A stretch of DNA of 64,000 nt from Thalassobacillus pellis (GCF_016908295.1 NZ_JAFBDO010000001.1:1054001-1118000); one strand, 5' to 3'; counted from the stretch's first letter, positions 18,882 to 28,042 are shown. Numbers and translations: made by a program. The notes: generated from the sequence alone by a model not told the origin.

Positions 18882-20114
18882 TTATATTTTCACCCAGGCG
18901 TTTTTTTTGTAGCCTCGTTTTTCCCAGTATCCTGTATGGGGTTCAGCGATCAATTCGATTCGGTTCAGCCATTTAACGGATTTATAGGCATACATTTCCG
19001 GGACGATCAGCCGGACCGGTCCGCCGTTTCGATTCTCGATCAGCTTCCCATCTATCAGCAGGGCGACCATCACTTCATCCATCATAGCCTGTTCCAGAGT
19101 CAGGGAATCCGTATACACACCATCCTGGGAATAAAACTTTACATACTTCGCTTTAGGATGCACATTTGCCTTACTCAGAATATCCTTCAATTTAATTCCT
19201 TCCCAGGTTACCTTGTACACACTCCACCCGGTGACACAATGGAAGTCAGAAACCTGCACTTCCCTCTTCAACTGTAAAAACTGCTCCCAATTCCACTCTT
19301 TTGGATGATTGACAAGTCCATCTACTTGAAAGGAAAAATTGGCTTCTGTAACCTGCGGCATTTTTGTAACCGTGTAATAGCGGAACTCTCCTTCCCTTCC
19401 TCCGCCAATCGGAGGCTTTGAGTCAGGCAAAGGTTGAGGTAAAGGTGAGAATGCCTTTGTCAGGGGAAGTTCAGAAGAGTTGTTCAAAGTAGCAAGACCC
19501 AAATGGGGCTTCAGCCATTGATAAATAAATGGCGTCATCCCGATCGCAATCGCTCCGCCGGTTCCCTTTCTTAGCAGCGTCCTGCGATCCATCATCGGAT
19601 TGTTATCTTCAATGACGTACCTTTTTTCCTGATCCTTCTGTAGTCGGCGCTTTTCCATTTCCTTGAACCATTGGGATCGGGTGATGCTGTGGTAAAGAAG
19701 ATACGGGACACCGAGGTACGTAAAAACATCATGAATGAACAGAGCAGCAGAACTCATTTCCGGACCAATCTCCCTATGGTAGGTCAGTGCAATTCCGGAA
19801 ACCATCAGCATCACTAATATAAAAAGGACCACATATAAGTTTCGTTGATTATTTTTTCGTTTTCGCAAAGTTTGTAAATGCTTTACCATTTTTGGGGTAT
19901 ACACTACCAGAGGCAGGATGCTCACGAATCCGATCCAAATATGGATGTCCTTCACCCAAATTCGGCCTTGAGGAAACCATTGGCGGAAATCAGTCGACAA
20001 AAGGACAAAGCCAGTGACCGCGAGTATAACGAACAGGACTGCATTCCAATGATGCAGCTGCTTCAGCTTTTGGCCAAACTTCCGCTGCTTTTTATAAAAT
20101 ACTTCCTTGTCCAC
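18882..20114 (-). CDS. Cytochrome b-like membrane domain fused to molybdopterin (sulfite oxidase-type) domain
   Basis: The 410-residue protein has an N-terminal membrane part with four hydrophobic helices (about 22-40, 57-75, 92-112 and 125-143) and histidines H22, H58, H128 and H142 placed to ligate heme b. An internal twin-arginine-like segment (DRRTLLRKG, R177-R178) and another hydrophobic stretch follow. The C-terminal oxidoreductase molybdopterin-binding domain (about 250-410) has the molybdenum-ligand cysteine in DFHCVTGWS (C293). It is probably an exported membrane-tethered molybdoenzyme receiving or giving electrons through its own cytochrome domain; the substrate is unknown. GTG at 20114 is chosen because GAGGAGG precedes it. 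Confidence 0.82.
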   Translation of the reverse strand: MDKEVFYKKQRKFGQKLKQLHHWNAVLFVILAVTGFVLLSTDFRQWFPQGRIWVKDIHIWIGFVSILPLVVYTPKMVKHLQTLRKRKNNQRNLYVVLFILVMLMVSGIALTYHREIGPEMSSAALFIHDVFTYLGVPYLLYHSITRSQWFKEMEKRRLQKDQEKRYVIEDNNPMMDRRTLLRKGTGGAIAIGMTPFIYQWLKPHLGLATLNNSSELPLTKAFSPLPQPLPDSKPPIGGGREGEFRYYTVTKMPQVTEANFSFQVDGLVNHPKEWNWEQFLQLKREVQVSDFHCVTGWSVYKVTWEGIKLKDILSKANVHPKAKYVKFYSQDGVYTDSLTLEQAMMDEVMVALLIDGKLIENRNGGPVRLIVPEMYAYKSVKWLNRIELIAEPHTGYWEKRGYKKNAWVKI

Positions 20115-20269
20115 TCTGCATCCTCCTCGTTTATATCGAGTACTTTTATTAAGCATACCACGGAAGAATGGCTTAACCCGAGAAGCAATGTGCCACTACT
20201 GCAGGAATAAGCATAAAAGTTCCGTGTATTTCAAAAAATAGAAACAACTCGAGGAAGGAGTGTGTCCCT

Positions 20270-20626
20270 GTGACAAGTTTATTGGTAAAAGCAGTAATCA
20301 TCCCAGCGATATTAATTTTCGCGATGTATTTTTCCAAACATATCAATTATGGATCTCTTTGGCAGGCAATTATCGTATCAGCAGTGTTGATTGCTGTTGG
20401 ATTAGCAACGGAATATTTTCTGCTGCAGGAAAAAACATTCAAGCTCAGTGTTGCGCTTGATTTCATCACGACTTTCCTTATTCTTTGGGGATCATCCAAA
20501 TTATTTGAAGGGGCTTCCGTTACCCTAATTGGAGCCGCGGGACTTACGATTATCTTTGGTATCAATGAGTATTTGCTGCACCGGCACTTGATCGGCAGTG
20601 GAAAAGCAGCGAAGACATCTGCTTAG
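20270..20626 (+). CDS. DUF2512 (YndM-like) membrane protein
   Basis: The 118-residue protein has four transmembrane segments (about 5-20, 31-50, 60-76 and 82-97) and matches the pattern of the YndM/DUF2512 family of Bacillus integral membrane proteins (YGSLWQAIIVSAVLIAVG ... FGINEYLLHRHL). The function is not known. The start is GTG, with AGGAAGGAG upstream. A terminator follows the stop codon directly, so it is monocistronic. Confidence 0.78.
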   Translation: MTSLLVKAVIIPAILIFAMYFSKHINYGSLWQAIIVSAVLIAVGLATEYFLLQEKTFKLSVALDFITTFLILWGSSKLFEGASVTLIGAAGLTIIFGINEYLLHRHLIGSGKAAKTSA

Positions 20627-20652
20627 AAAAGGAGCTCTCGGGCTCCTTTTCC
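20627..20652 (+). terminator. Intrinsic terminator after DUF2512 gene
   Basis: AAAAGGAGC (20627-20635) pairs with GCTCCTTTT (20642-20650); the T-run is part of the second arm. It begins directly after the stop codon. Confidence 0.85.
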
Positions 20653-20762
20653 TATGTCCAGGAGATACCTTTTTATAGAGACACTCACCCATATCCCATC
20701 CCCGCATAACGTATTACACAGGGAGAAACAGGACTCATGAACTGATAGGGGAGCGTGTTAAA

Positions 20763-21821
20763 GTGGAAGGGAAACAATTTCATTATTTTGCAGGGGACCA
20801 CACGGCAAAAGGGTTTTATCCATTATATGAATCCAATTTCCAGGGACTGGACCGTCTGATAAGGCTGACAGGGACATCAGGCTACATGAAGTCAGATTTA
20901 CTGCAGAAGATAGCCGCATTAGGGGAAGCGAAAGGTCATGAAATGGAAATCATCCATAGTTCCTCCGATAATAATGCATTGGATGGGGTCATACTGCCGA
21001 GCTTGAAGCTTGGCATGTATAATGGAGACGTTTATGGAGGTGCGGGGGAAGAGTTCAACCTCGATAAAGCTTTAGAACAAGAAGTCCTGCAAGATCAGGA
21101 AGATGCGATTTTAAGTTTGAAGGAAAAAATGGAAAGTGAGTACTTGTCTGCACACGCTTCCTTTGCCACAGGGCTGCACATCCATGACGGCCTTGAGGAA
21201 ATCTACATTAATCAGATGGACTTTTCCAAAGCGGATCAGACAGCAAATGAGTTGATTGACAGATTCTTTGGAGATACGAAAGCTTTGGAAAAAAAGTCGA
21301 CTGTAAAACACCGATATTTTGGTGCTTCCACCCCGGAAGGAGTAGTCGATTATATCCCTAATCTTACCGAAGAACTTCACAAGCGATATTTTATCAAAGG
21401 CCGTGCCGGAACAGGAAAGTCTACACTGCTGAAGAAAATGGCATCCGCTGCTGAGGAGCTTGGTCTGGATGTAGAAGTGTACCATTGCGGGTTTGATCCG
21501 GAAAGCCTTGATATGATCATTGTCCGGGAATTGAGCTTCTGTATTTTTGATAGTACCGATCCTCATGAATATTTCCCCGAAACGTCAAGAGATGAAATCA
21601 TCGACCTCTACCTCAAAACGGTAACGCCGGGAACCGATGAAAAATACGCAACAGCCATTATGGAGTTGAATCGCAGCTATAAGTCCTATATGAAAGAAGG
21701 TATCCGGACGCTGCAGGAAGCCAATAGCCTGAATAAAGAGCTGGAAACCATGTATGCGGAAGCGATGGATCAGGCAAAATTTGCAGCGCTATTTGACAGC
21801 TTAAAAAAGGAACTGGATTAG
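20763..21821 (+). CDS. Tandem P-loop ATPase-like protein (PRK06851-type)
   Basis: The 352-residue protein has an intact Walker A in the second half (FIKGRAGTGKSTLLKK, about residues 211-226) and a degenerate one near the start (RLTGTSGYMKSDLLQK, residues 34-49), which suggests two P-loop domains with only the second active. A histidine/cysteine segment (VEVYHCGFDPESLDMIIV) and a parallel EIIHSSSDNNALDGVILP segment in the first half show the same internal duplication. This layout is familiar from an uncharacterised Firmicute ATPase family. The start is GTG with GGGGAG upstream. Function unknown; a strong hairpin terminator follows. Confidence 0.75.
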   Translation: MEGKQFHYFAGDHTAKGFYPLYESNFQGLDRLIRLTGTSGYMKSDLLQKIAALGEAKGHEMEIIHSSSDNNALDGVILPSLKLGMYNGDVYGGAGEEFNLDKALEQEVLQDQEDAILSLKEKMESEYLSAHASFATGLHIHDGLEEIYINQMDFSKADQTANELIDRFFGDTKALEKKSTVKHRYFGASTPEGVVDYIPNLTEELHKRYFIKGRAGTGKSTLLKKMASAAEELGLDVEVYHCGFDPESLDMIIVRELSFCIFDSTDPHEYFPETSRDEIIDLYLKTVTPGTDEKYATAIMELNRSYKSYMKEGIRTLQEANSLNKELETMYAEAMDQAKFAALFDSLKKELD

Positions 21822-21860
21822 ACGCAAGCTGTGAACTAGGTACAGAATAAAAAATTTAAT

Positions 21861-21912
21861 ACAAAGGAAAATCCGAACAATGATTGTACAAATTGTTCGG
21901 ATTTTCCTTTGT
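21861..21912. terminator. Strong bidirectional terminator
   Basis: A 21-bp perfect inverted repeat (arms 21861-21881 and 21892-21912, core GGAAAATCCGAACAAT) has A/T runs on both sides. It follows the P-loop protein gene and faces the convergent yxjG-type gene. Confidence 0.88.
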
Positions 21913-22044
21913 TCAATAATCTCACCGCTTCGTCCCTATCCTTCACTTTCCTTGAACATGGCTTCAGCCCGTGCTGTTCCCATAGGAGTCTGCGGACATG
22001 GACTACGCTCTAGAACTGATGTAGACTCTTTATTTTATTGTTCA

Positions 22045-23181
22045 TCATTCGTCTGCTTTATTAGATTTGTCCAAGCCCCAGACTTCTTCAGCAATTTCCA
22101 TGACATGCCTGATTTTTGCCCATTGTTCTTCCTCGGTTAAATCATTGCCTTCCTCGGTCGATGCAAAACCGCACTGAGGGCTGAGACAAAGCTGATTAAG
22201 CGGGACATATTCACTAGCTTCTGCAATCCTCTCTTTGATCCGTTCCTTATCCTCGAGCTCTGGTGTTTTCGTTGTGATCAAGCCAAGGACCAGCTGGAGG
22301 TCATCTCTATTGACGAAGCGAAGCGGCTCGAAACCGCCGGAACGTTCATCATCGTATTCGAGGAACAAGCCATCTACGTGCAGTTCCCCAAAAATTGCTT
22401 CCGACACGGCATCATAGCTCCCGGAAGCAGAGTAAGTCGAACGGTAATTCCCTCGGCAGATGTGCATGGTGATGACCATATCCTCCGGCCGTTCTCTAAT
22501 GGAGTCATTGACTGCTTTTACGAATAGGCTGCGCAATTTCTCAGGATCCTGCCCCCTATCCTGAATTTTCTGAAGGCCCTCTTCTGAGAAGAAACCTGCC
22601 CATGACGTGTCATCAAGCTGCAAGTACCGGCATCCAAGATCATAAAATGCCTGTATTGCCTGACGATAGGCACGGGTAAGATCATGGACCAACTCCTCTT
22701 CCGTCTGGTAGATCGTCTGATCAATTTCTCCTCGAAACAGCAGCATGTTCGGGCTTGGGATTGTGAATTTAGCGGTGTGTTCCTTGCCAACTAATTCTTG
22801 TAAGAATCGAAAATGGTCAAGCATCGGATGATCGCCGAAACCGACTTTATTTACGACCCGGACAGCGTAGGGTTTTGTTTCAACACCTTTGAACTGAATA
22901 CCTTTTTCCGGCTGATAACCTTCTACCCCTTCAAGACCTTCTAGAAAATCAAAGTGCCACCAGGCTCTGCGGAAGTCTCCATCGGTGATCGTTTTTAGCC
23001 CAGCTTCCTTTTGCTTTTCCACCAATCTTGTGATTTCCTCATCTTCTATTTTTCGCAGCTGCTCATCGGAAATAATACCGTTCGCTTTTTGCTCCCGAGC
23101 CTCCTTCAAACGTGCCGGTCGCAGGAAGCTGCCAACCTGGTCCCCTTTGAATGGCGCATGTATTGTTTTGAGTGTTGTCAT
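22045..23181 (-). CDS. yxjG: YxjG/YxjH-type cobalamin-independent methionine synthase-like protein
   Basis: The 378-residue protein matches the C-terminal catalytic half of MetE: DGDFRRAWWHFDF near the start, a histidine/cysteine pair MHICRGNYR and a late LCLSPQCGFAS zinc-ligand segment. YxjG and YxjH of B. subtilis have this length and are S-box regulated; the gene here is also preceded by a SAM-I riboswitch. It probably transfers a methyl group to homocysteine, though the donor is not certain in this short family. ATG at 23181 is chosen for its AAAGGAG site; the open frame extends 26 codons further upstream without support. Confidence 0.9.
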   Translation of the reverse strand: MTTLKTIHAPFKGDQVGSFLRPARLKEAREQKANGIISDEQLRKIEDEEITRLVEKQKEAGLKTITDGDFRRAWWHFDFLEGLEGVEGYQPEKGIQFKGVETKPYAVRVVNKVGFGDHPMLDHFRFLQELVGKEHTAKFTIPSPNMLLFRGEIDQTIYQTEEELVHDLTRAYRQAIQAFYDLGCRYLQLDDTSWAGFFSEEGLQKIQDRGQDPEKLRSLFVKAVNDSIRERPEDMVITMHICRGNYRSTYSASGSYDAVSEAIFGELHVDGLFLEYDDERSGGFEPLRFVNRDDLQLVLGLITTKTPELEDKERIKERIAEASEYVPLNQLCLSPQCGFASTEEGNDLTEEEQWAKIRHVMEIAEEVWGLDKSNKADE

Positions 23182-23233
23182 ATTGTCCGCTCCTTTCCGT
23201 TGTTGATATCCAATTCTCCCTGAGAATTTCCAT

Positions 23234-23328
23234 ATTAGAAAAACTTGGCGACACGCCAAGTCCTTATGGCGAAAGCCTTAGTTTTACTTATACTTAACCC
23301 TTTAACAAAGTTAAACTTTCTTAAAGTA
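23234..23328 (-). repeat. Dispersed hairpin element, copy 1
   Basis: About 95 bp nearly match 59013-59110. It contains a stem ACTTGGC/GCCAAGT, a GGC-GAAA-GCC mini-hairpin, an AT-rich middle and a terminal ACTTTCTTAAAGT palindrome. On the minus strand it begins right after the U-run of the S-box terminator and lies in the untranslated leader of yxjG. Candidate IS200/IS605-related miniature element or structured RNA. Confidence 0.75.
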
Positions 23329-23495
23329 TAAAAAAGCCCCTTCTAAAAATAAGAAGAGACTTTTCTTGCCAGTGCTGTCCGCTTCTTATCTTTCAGGCTT
23401 TTTCGTATAAAAAGCCTGCTGGAATTAGCACCTTGTAGCATACAGGTTGCTGAGGCGTCACAGGGCCATACCCTCCACCTCTCTTGATAAGAAAA
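23329..23495 (-). promoter_or_regulatory. SAM-I (S-box) riboswitch of yxjG
   Basis: The minus strand reads CTTATCAAGAGAGGTGGAGG, then GGCCCTGTGACGCC, CAGCAACC and GGTGCTAATTCCAGCAGGC, which is the SAM-I aptamer. An attenuator hairpin (AGTCTCTTCTTA ... TAGAAGGGGC) and U-run end near 23331. SAM excess should terminate transcription before yxjG. Confidence 0.97.
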
Positions 23496-23571
23496 ATATG
23501 AAATTTCAAAAAGGATTTATCTGGTATCCTATCAATTTTTGGAATAAAAAGAAAGGCTTTTGCCTGAATAT

Positions 23572-23943
23572 TCATCTGCGGGTTGGAAAAGAAAGCATCA
23601 CCCAGGTGAAAAAGGCTGCCGTTATGATTAGAATTACCCTGACAAAAATCACTTCGACCACAGCAAAGGCTGAAAATAGGATGGACACCCAAAGCACGGT
23701 TACTCCGATGATTTTTGCCTGAAGCGGTATCCCTTTCCCGCTGCGGAAATCCTGGATATATGTGCCGAACCATTTGTTATTCAACAGCCAGTTGTATAGC
23801 TTATCCGAGCTCCGCACAAAGCAGGCTGCCGCAAGCAGCAAAAACGGAGTCGTCGGAAGAAGCGGAAGAAGGATGCCCAGGGCCCCGAGAAACAGAGACA
23901 GGCAACCGCCAATGATCAGGATGATTCTCAGGAATTTTCTCAT
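23572..23943 (-). CDS. DUF454 (YbaN-like) membrane protein
   Basis: The 123-residue protein has hydrophobic segments at about 8-25, 27-42, 75-93 and 96-115 and the family pattern LGALGILLPLLPTTPFLLLAAACF followed by W(F)GTYIQDFRSGKGIP. DUF454/YbaN proteins are small inner membrane proteins without a firmly known role. It is transcribed in the same direction as the downstream S-box leader, whose promoter must lie within about 75 bp of this gene's 3' end. Confidence 0.85.
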   Translation of the reverse strand: MRKFLRIILIIGGCLSLFLGALGILLPLLPTTPFLLLAAACFVRSSDKLYNWLLNNKWFGTYIQDFRSGKGIPLQAKIIGVTVLWVSILFSAFAVVEVIFVRVILIITAAFFTWVMLSFPTRR

Positions 23944-24071
23944 GGCTCGAACACGCCTTTTTAAATAGTAGTAGTTAATGTTTGGTCTCGACTAACTTGA
24001 TTCTCAAGAAATATTATAAGGCGAGATTTCATCCCTTAGATCCCGTTCCTTGCAAGCAGACCCAGCGATGA

Positions 24072-25421
24072 TTATAAGTATCTCAGATACTCGCACACGG
24101 TTTCTATGCCTTTTTCAAAGTTTTCCAGATGAAAATGCTCGTTCGGGGCATGCAGATTTTCCGATGGCAGGCCGAATCCCATCAATACGACCGGCGCAGA
24201 CAACACGCGTGCGAAATTCTCGACGATCGGAATCGAGCCACCCTCCTTCGGGAACAGAGGACGGACGCCATATACTTTTTCATAAGCATCGGCCGCTTTT
24301 TGGATCATGGCATCTTTGGAATCAAGAGCTACAGGTTTTGCCTGAATAAATTGTTTCAGGGTAACGTTTGCTCCAGCTGGCTTGTGGTCATGAAGGTGCT
24401 GTTCAATCCGCTCATACACCTGCCCGGGATCTTGCTCTCCGACAAGACGGCAGCTGATTTTCCCGCTTGCCTCACATGGAATGATCGTTTTGATGCCTTC
24501 TCCCTGATATCCCCCTGACACCCCGTTTATTTCCAGAGTCGGGCGGATACCTGTCCGCTCATGAAAGGTGAAGCCTTGTTCTCCGTATAAGGCTTTCAGT
24601 CCAAGGTCCTGTTTGGTTTTTTGCTCGTTAAATGGAATCTCGGCGACTTCTTTCCGCAGTTCTTCTGTCGGTTCCGGTACTCCCTCATAAAATCCTTTTA
24701 CTGCTATTTTTCCATCTTCTTCATGCAAGGAATCAAGCAAATGAATAAGGGCATGAACTGCGTTCGGAACCCCGCCTCCATAGACCCCTGAATGGAGATC
24801 ACTGTTTGCCGTTTTCACGTTCACTTCCATCGCAAGGGCTCCTCGAAGAGACGTGCAGATGGCCGGCTGCCCGGGTTCAAGGAAGGAAGTGTCCGAGATG
24901 ACCACCGCGTCGGCTGTAAGCTTTTCGCGATTGGCATCGATGAATGGTCCGAGATTCGGACTAGCAATTTCCTCTTCCCCTTCGACACAGAACTTAATAT
25001 TGACTGGCAGTTCTCCGTTTTCCTCAAGCAACAGTTCCACCGCCTTGATATGAATAAACAACTGCCCTTTGTCGTCCGTCGCACCCCGGGCGAAAATTTT
25101 CCCATCTCTGATTTGCGGTTCAAAAGGCGGAGTCTCCCACAGATCAAGCGGTTCCGGCGGCTGGACATCGTAATGTCCATAGACAAGCACCGTCGGCTTC
25201 CCTTTTGCATGCATCCAATCGGCATAAACAATCGGATGCTGTTCAGTCGGAATGATCTCGACATTTTCCATGCCGGCCTTGGCAAGGGAACCTGCCACCC
25301 AGTCCGCTCCTTTTTTAACGTCACCTTTATGCTTATCCACTGCTGAAATGCTTGGTATTCTCAAAAACTCCTGGAGCTCCTTGATAAACGTTTCCTTATG
25401 TAACTGTATGGTTTCCTTCAC
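24072..25421 (-). CDS. M20 family dipeptidase / metallopeptidase
   Basis: The 449-residue protein has the di-zinc M20 site: YGHYDVQP (H83, D85), GATDDKGQ (bridging D116) and CVEGEEEIASP (catalytic and metal glutamates near 149-150), then the lid or dimerisation domain (TANSDLHSG ... NGVSGGYQGEG) and a C-terminal metal histidine in NLHAPNEHF. It most resembles the dipeptidase/CNDP-like branch annotated as dipeptidase in Bacilli. It is cytoplasmic (no signal). GTG at 25421 is chosen because AAAGGAGG precedes it; an ATG 25 codons upstream has no ribosome site. Confidence 0.9.
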   Translation of the reverse strand: MKETIQLHKETFIKELQEFLRIPSISAVDKHKGDVKKGADWVAGSLAKAGMENVEIIPTEQHPIVYADWMHAKGKPTVLVYGHYDVQPPEPLDLWETPPFEPQIRDGKIFARGATDDKGQLFIHIKAVELLLEENGELPVNIKFCVEGEEEIASPNLGPFIDANREKLTADAVVISDTSFLEPGQPAICTSLRGALAMEVNVKTANSDLHSGVYGGGVPNAVHALIHLLDSLHEEDGKIAVKGFYEGVPEPTEELRKEVAEIPFNEQKTKQDLGLKALYGEQGFTFHERTGIRPTLEINGVSGGYQGEGIKTIIPCEASGKISCRLVGEQDPGQVYERIEQHLHDHKPAGANVTLKQFIQAKPVALDSKDAMIQKAADAYEKVYGVRPLFPKEGGSIPIVENFARVLSAPVVLMGFGLPSENLHAPNEHFHLENFEKGIETVCEYLRYL

Positions 25422-25560
25422 GTTACACCCTCCTTTATCACACTCACTACCCCAATTATAAGCGAGTGACAACGTATTTAACAAAAATGTAATCAAAATT
25501 GGTGTTTTACTTCCCTTTGATGCGGTAAAGGTTCAAGAAAATGGAAAGGATTGATGTTTC

Positions 25561-26700
25561 ATGAAAACCTCTGAGGAATATTTTTCCACTACCTATGAAG
25601 AATCTCGGCAAAATTTCCGCAGCCATCTCGATAAAATAATCACGATGTGGCCGGAAGCTGAATTAACAAGTGAAGCAATCGGACAAGAACCCGATAATAC
25701 GATAGATATGATACATGCACAAGCGCGAACTGACCCTGAGCAGGTCATCGTGATGACCACCGGCGAGCACGGTATCGAGGGCTATGGCGGAGCAGCGGTT
25801 CTTGACCTGTTCGTCCATGAGTACCTTGAAAAAATAGATCCGAAGACAACAGGCATCTGCCTGATTCACGCCTTGAACCCTTGGGGAATGCGGAATCATC
25901 GCCGTGTAACGGAAAATAATATCGACCTGAACCGGAACTATTTCTATGAAGATAATGCTATCCCAGAAGATATCAATAAGAATTATGAAAAGGAAAAAGG
26001 GCTTTTCCTGCCTGACGGAAAAATAGAAGATTTGGAAAACCAGCGCAAGGAATTACATGGGCAGCTGCTTAACGCCCTGGCGGAAGAAGGATATAGCAGA
26101 GTCAAAGAGGCAAAAGGTATGGGGCAATATGAATTTGAGCGTGGTGTCTATTATGGCGGACAGGCAGAAGAGGAAACCACGAAATTTTTAAAACGTGTGC
26201 ATCGTAACATGTTACATGGCTACCCGAGGGTCATTCACATGGATTGGCATACGGCTCTCGGTCCAACCAATGAGGTGACTATGCTGGTTTCTGAAAAGAT
26301 CAGCGATGATGAAGAACAATTGAAAAAAGACTACCAGCTCGATAACGTCGGAATCATTTCTTCCGATAATGTAAAGGGAGATTCAAAGACTTATGTCAAT
26401 AAATTAAGAGAAGAAGAGTACCCGGACACATACCTTTTCTCAGGCTTGTTTGAATTTGGAACCTTTGGGGATGACAAAAAAGCTGAATTCAGGGAATTCA
26501 TGACGATCATTCTGGAAAACCAGCTTTACTGGGAAGGAGCAGAAAAAGAAGAAGACAGGCAGTGGATTTTGGATGAATTCCGCGAGATGTTCTACCCGGA
26601 TGAAGCAGAATGGCGCGAGTCAGTAATCAAGGAAGCACGAAGAGCCATTGAAGGCGTTTTAAAACAAGAAGGTGTACTGCATATAAGAGCCGGCAGGTAA
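25561..26700 (+). CDS. DUF2817 / M14-like carboxypeptidase family protein
   Basis: The 379-residue protein has GEHGIEGYGG, which places a zinc-type His-x-x-Glu as in M14 peptidases, then NPWGMRNHRRVTENNIDLNRN (arginine and NR substrate motifs) and a later histidine in HMDWHTALGP. These are the features of the DUF2817 branch of the carboxypeptidase A superfamily. No signal peptide is visible, so it is likely cytoplasmic. The substrate is unknown. It is divergent from the M20 peptidase gene. Confidence 0.82.
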   Translation: MKTSEEYFSTTYEESRQNFRSHLDKIITMWPEAELTSEAIGQEPDNTIDMIHAQARTDPEQVIVMTTGEHGIEGYGGAAVLDLFVHEYLEKIDPKTTGICLIHALNPWGMRNHRRVTENNIDLNRNYFYEDNAIPEDINKNYEKEKGLFLPDGKIEDLENQRKELHGQLLNALAEEGYSRVKEAKGMGQYEFERGVYYGGQAEEETTKFLKRVHRNMLHGYPRVIHMDWHTALGPTNEVTMLVSEKISDDEEQLKKDYQLDNVGIISSDNVKGDSKTYVNKLREEEYPDTYLFSGLFEFGTFGDDKKAEFREFMTIILENQLYWEGAEKEEDRQWILDEFREMFYPDEAEWRESVIKEARRAIEGVLKQEGVLHIRAGR

Positions 26701-26800
26701 TCAGCCGGTTCTTTTGCTTTGCCAAACAGTGAAAAATTTATGAAACCTCTCCCCCAGCCATTCGTAATATCTAGTATTCCAATAAAGGAGATGTTGGCGA

Positions 26801-27595
26801 ATGAATAACCATGACATAGATTATAAAATTTACGGGGATGATATGCAGTTTGTCGAGGTGGAGCTTGACCCCGAGGAAACGGTGATCGCCGAAGCGGGAA
26901 GCTTGATGATGTTGGAGGACCGGATCAGAATGGAGACGATCTTCGGTGATGGGTCAGGCAGCAGCAAAGGTTTGATGGGTAAATTGATCGGCGCAGGCAA
27001 ACGTGTCATCACCGGGGAAAGTCTGTTCATGACCACCTTTACGAATGAAGGTCAGGGAAAAAAACATGTTTCATTCGCCGCTCCCTACCCAGGAAAAATC
27101 ATCCCGATGGATTTGAGCGAACTACAAGGGAAAGTAATCTGCCAGAAGGATTCCTTTCTTGCCTCTGCCAAGGGAGTAGCTGTCGGCATCGAATTTCAGC
27201 GGAAACTCGGGACCGGCTTCTTCGGCGGGGAAGGCTTTATCATGCAGAAGCTGGAAGGAGACGGAATGGCATTTGTCCATGCCGGCGGAACGATGCAGAA
27301 ACGGAAGCTGGAAGCCGGCGAAACCCTTCGTGTCGACACAGGCTGCCTGGTAGCAATGACAGGTGATGTTGACTATAACATCGAATACGTCGGCGGAGTC
27401 AAAACAGCGCTGTTCGGCGGGGAAGGCCTCTTTTTCGCTACATTGAGAGGACCTGGAACTGTCTGGGTCCAGTCGCTCCCATTCAGCAGACTCGCAAGCC
27501 GCGTATTTGCTGCCATGCCTTCTAAGGGCGGCGACAAAGGAGAAGGCAGTGTTGCCGGCGGAATATTCGATTTGCTTGGCGGAGACCGAAACTAG
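26801..27595 (+). CDS. AIM24 / TIGR00266 family protein
   Basis: The 264-residue protein is rich in glycine and beta structure, with the family pattern [45 protein letters not shown] and repeated phenylalanine-glycine turns. The TIGR00266/AIM24 family forms beta-sandwich assemblies; bacterial members have no assigned role. AAAGGAG lies upstream of the ATG. It is followed by a DoxX gene on the same strand after 87 bp. Confidence 0.88.
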   Translation: MNNHDIDYKIYGDDMQFVEVELDPEETVIAEAGSLMMLEDRIRMETIFGDGSGSSKGLMGKLIGAGKRVITGESLFMTTFTNEGQGKKHVSFAAPYPGKIIPMDLSELQGKVICQKDSFLASAKGVAVGIEFQRKLGTGFFGGEGFIMQKLEGDGMAFVHAGGTMQKRKLEAGETLRVDTGCLVAMTGDVDYNIEYVGGVKTALFGGEGLFFATLRGPGTVWVQSLPFSRLASRVFAAMPSKGGDKGEGSVAGGIFDLLGGDRN

Positions 27596-27682
27596 GAAAC
27601 TATTAGCTTTCCTTTTTAATAGAAAAAGATTAATCATCGCCTGCCCCCTGCCTGCATAAGGTTGTACAAAGGGGGTATTTTT

Positions 27683-28042
27683 TTGCGAAAAACCATCCCG
27701 ACCAGGAAGCTTATCCAATATGTCGTTGCTTTTGTTTTTATCACTTCCGGCTTGATGAAACTTTTTGGCACCGGGCTTGGGGAAGTATTTATTCATCTCG
27801 GTATTCCCTATCCCCTTACCATCATGCAACTGCTGGCTGTAGTGGAAATAATCTGTGGAATACTTCTGATATTAGAAAAATATACGAAACAGGCGGCACT
27901 TGTGTTAATTGCCGTGATGATCGCAGCTGTCATACTTACGAAAATCCCCGCCTTGCACCAGGGATTCATCAACGCCTTGTTTCAGTCCCGACTGGATGTA
28001 GTCATGCTTGTGCTGCTGTATATCCTGTATAGGAGACAGTAA
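27683..28042 (+). CDS. DoxX family membrane protein
   Basis: The 119-residue protein has four transmembrane helices and the DoxX pattern: FVFITSGLMKLFG, HLGIPYPL and AVVEIICGILLIL. DoxX-type proteins are small membrane proteins linked to redox homeostasis in several bacteria. TTG at 27683 is preferred because AAAGGGGG lies 8 bases upstream; the longer open frame from 27662 contains this ribosome site. Confidence 0.78.
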   Translation: MRKTIPTRKLIQYVVAFVFITSGLMKLFGTGLGEVFIHLGIPYPLTIMQLLAVVEIICGILLILEKYTKQAALVLIAVMIAAVILTKIPALHQGFINALFQSRLDVVMLVLLYILYRRQ

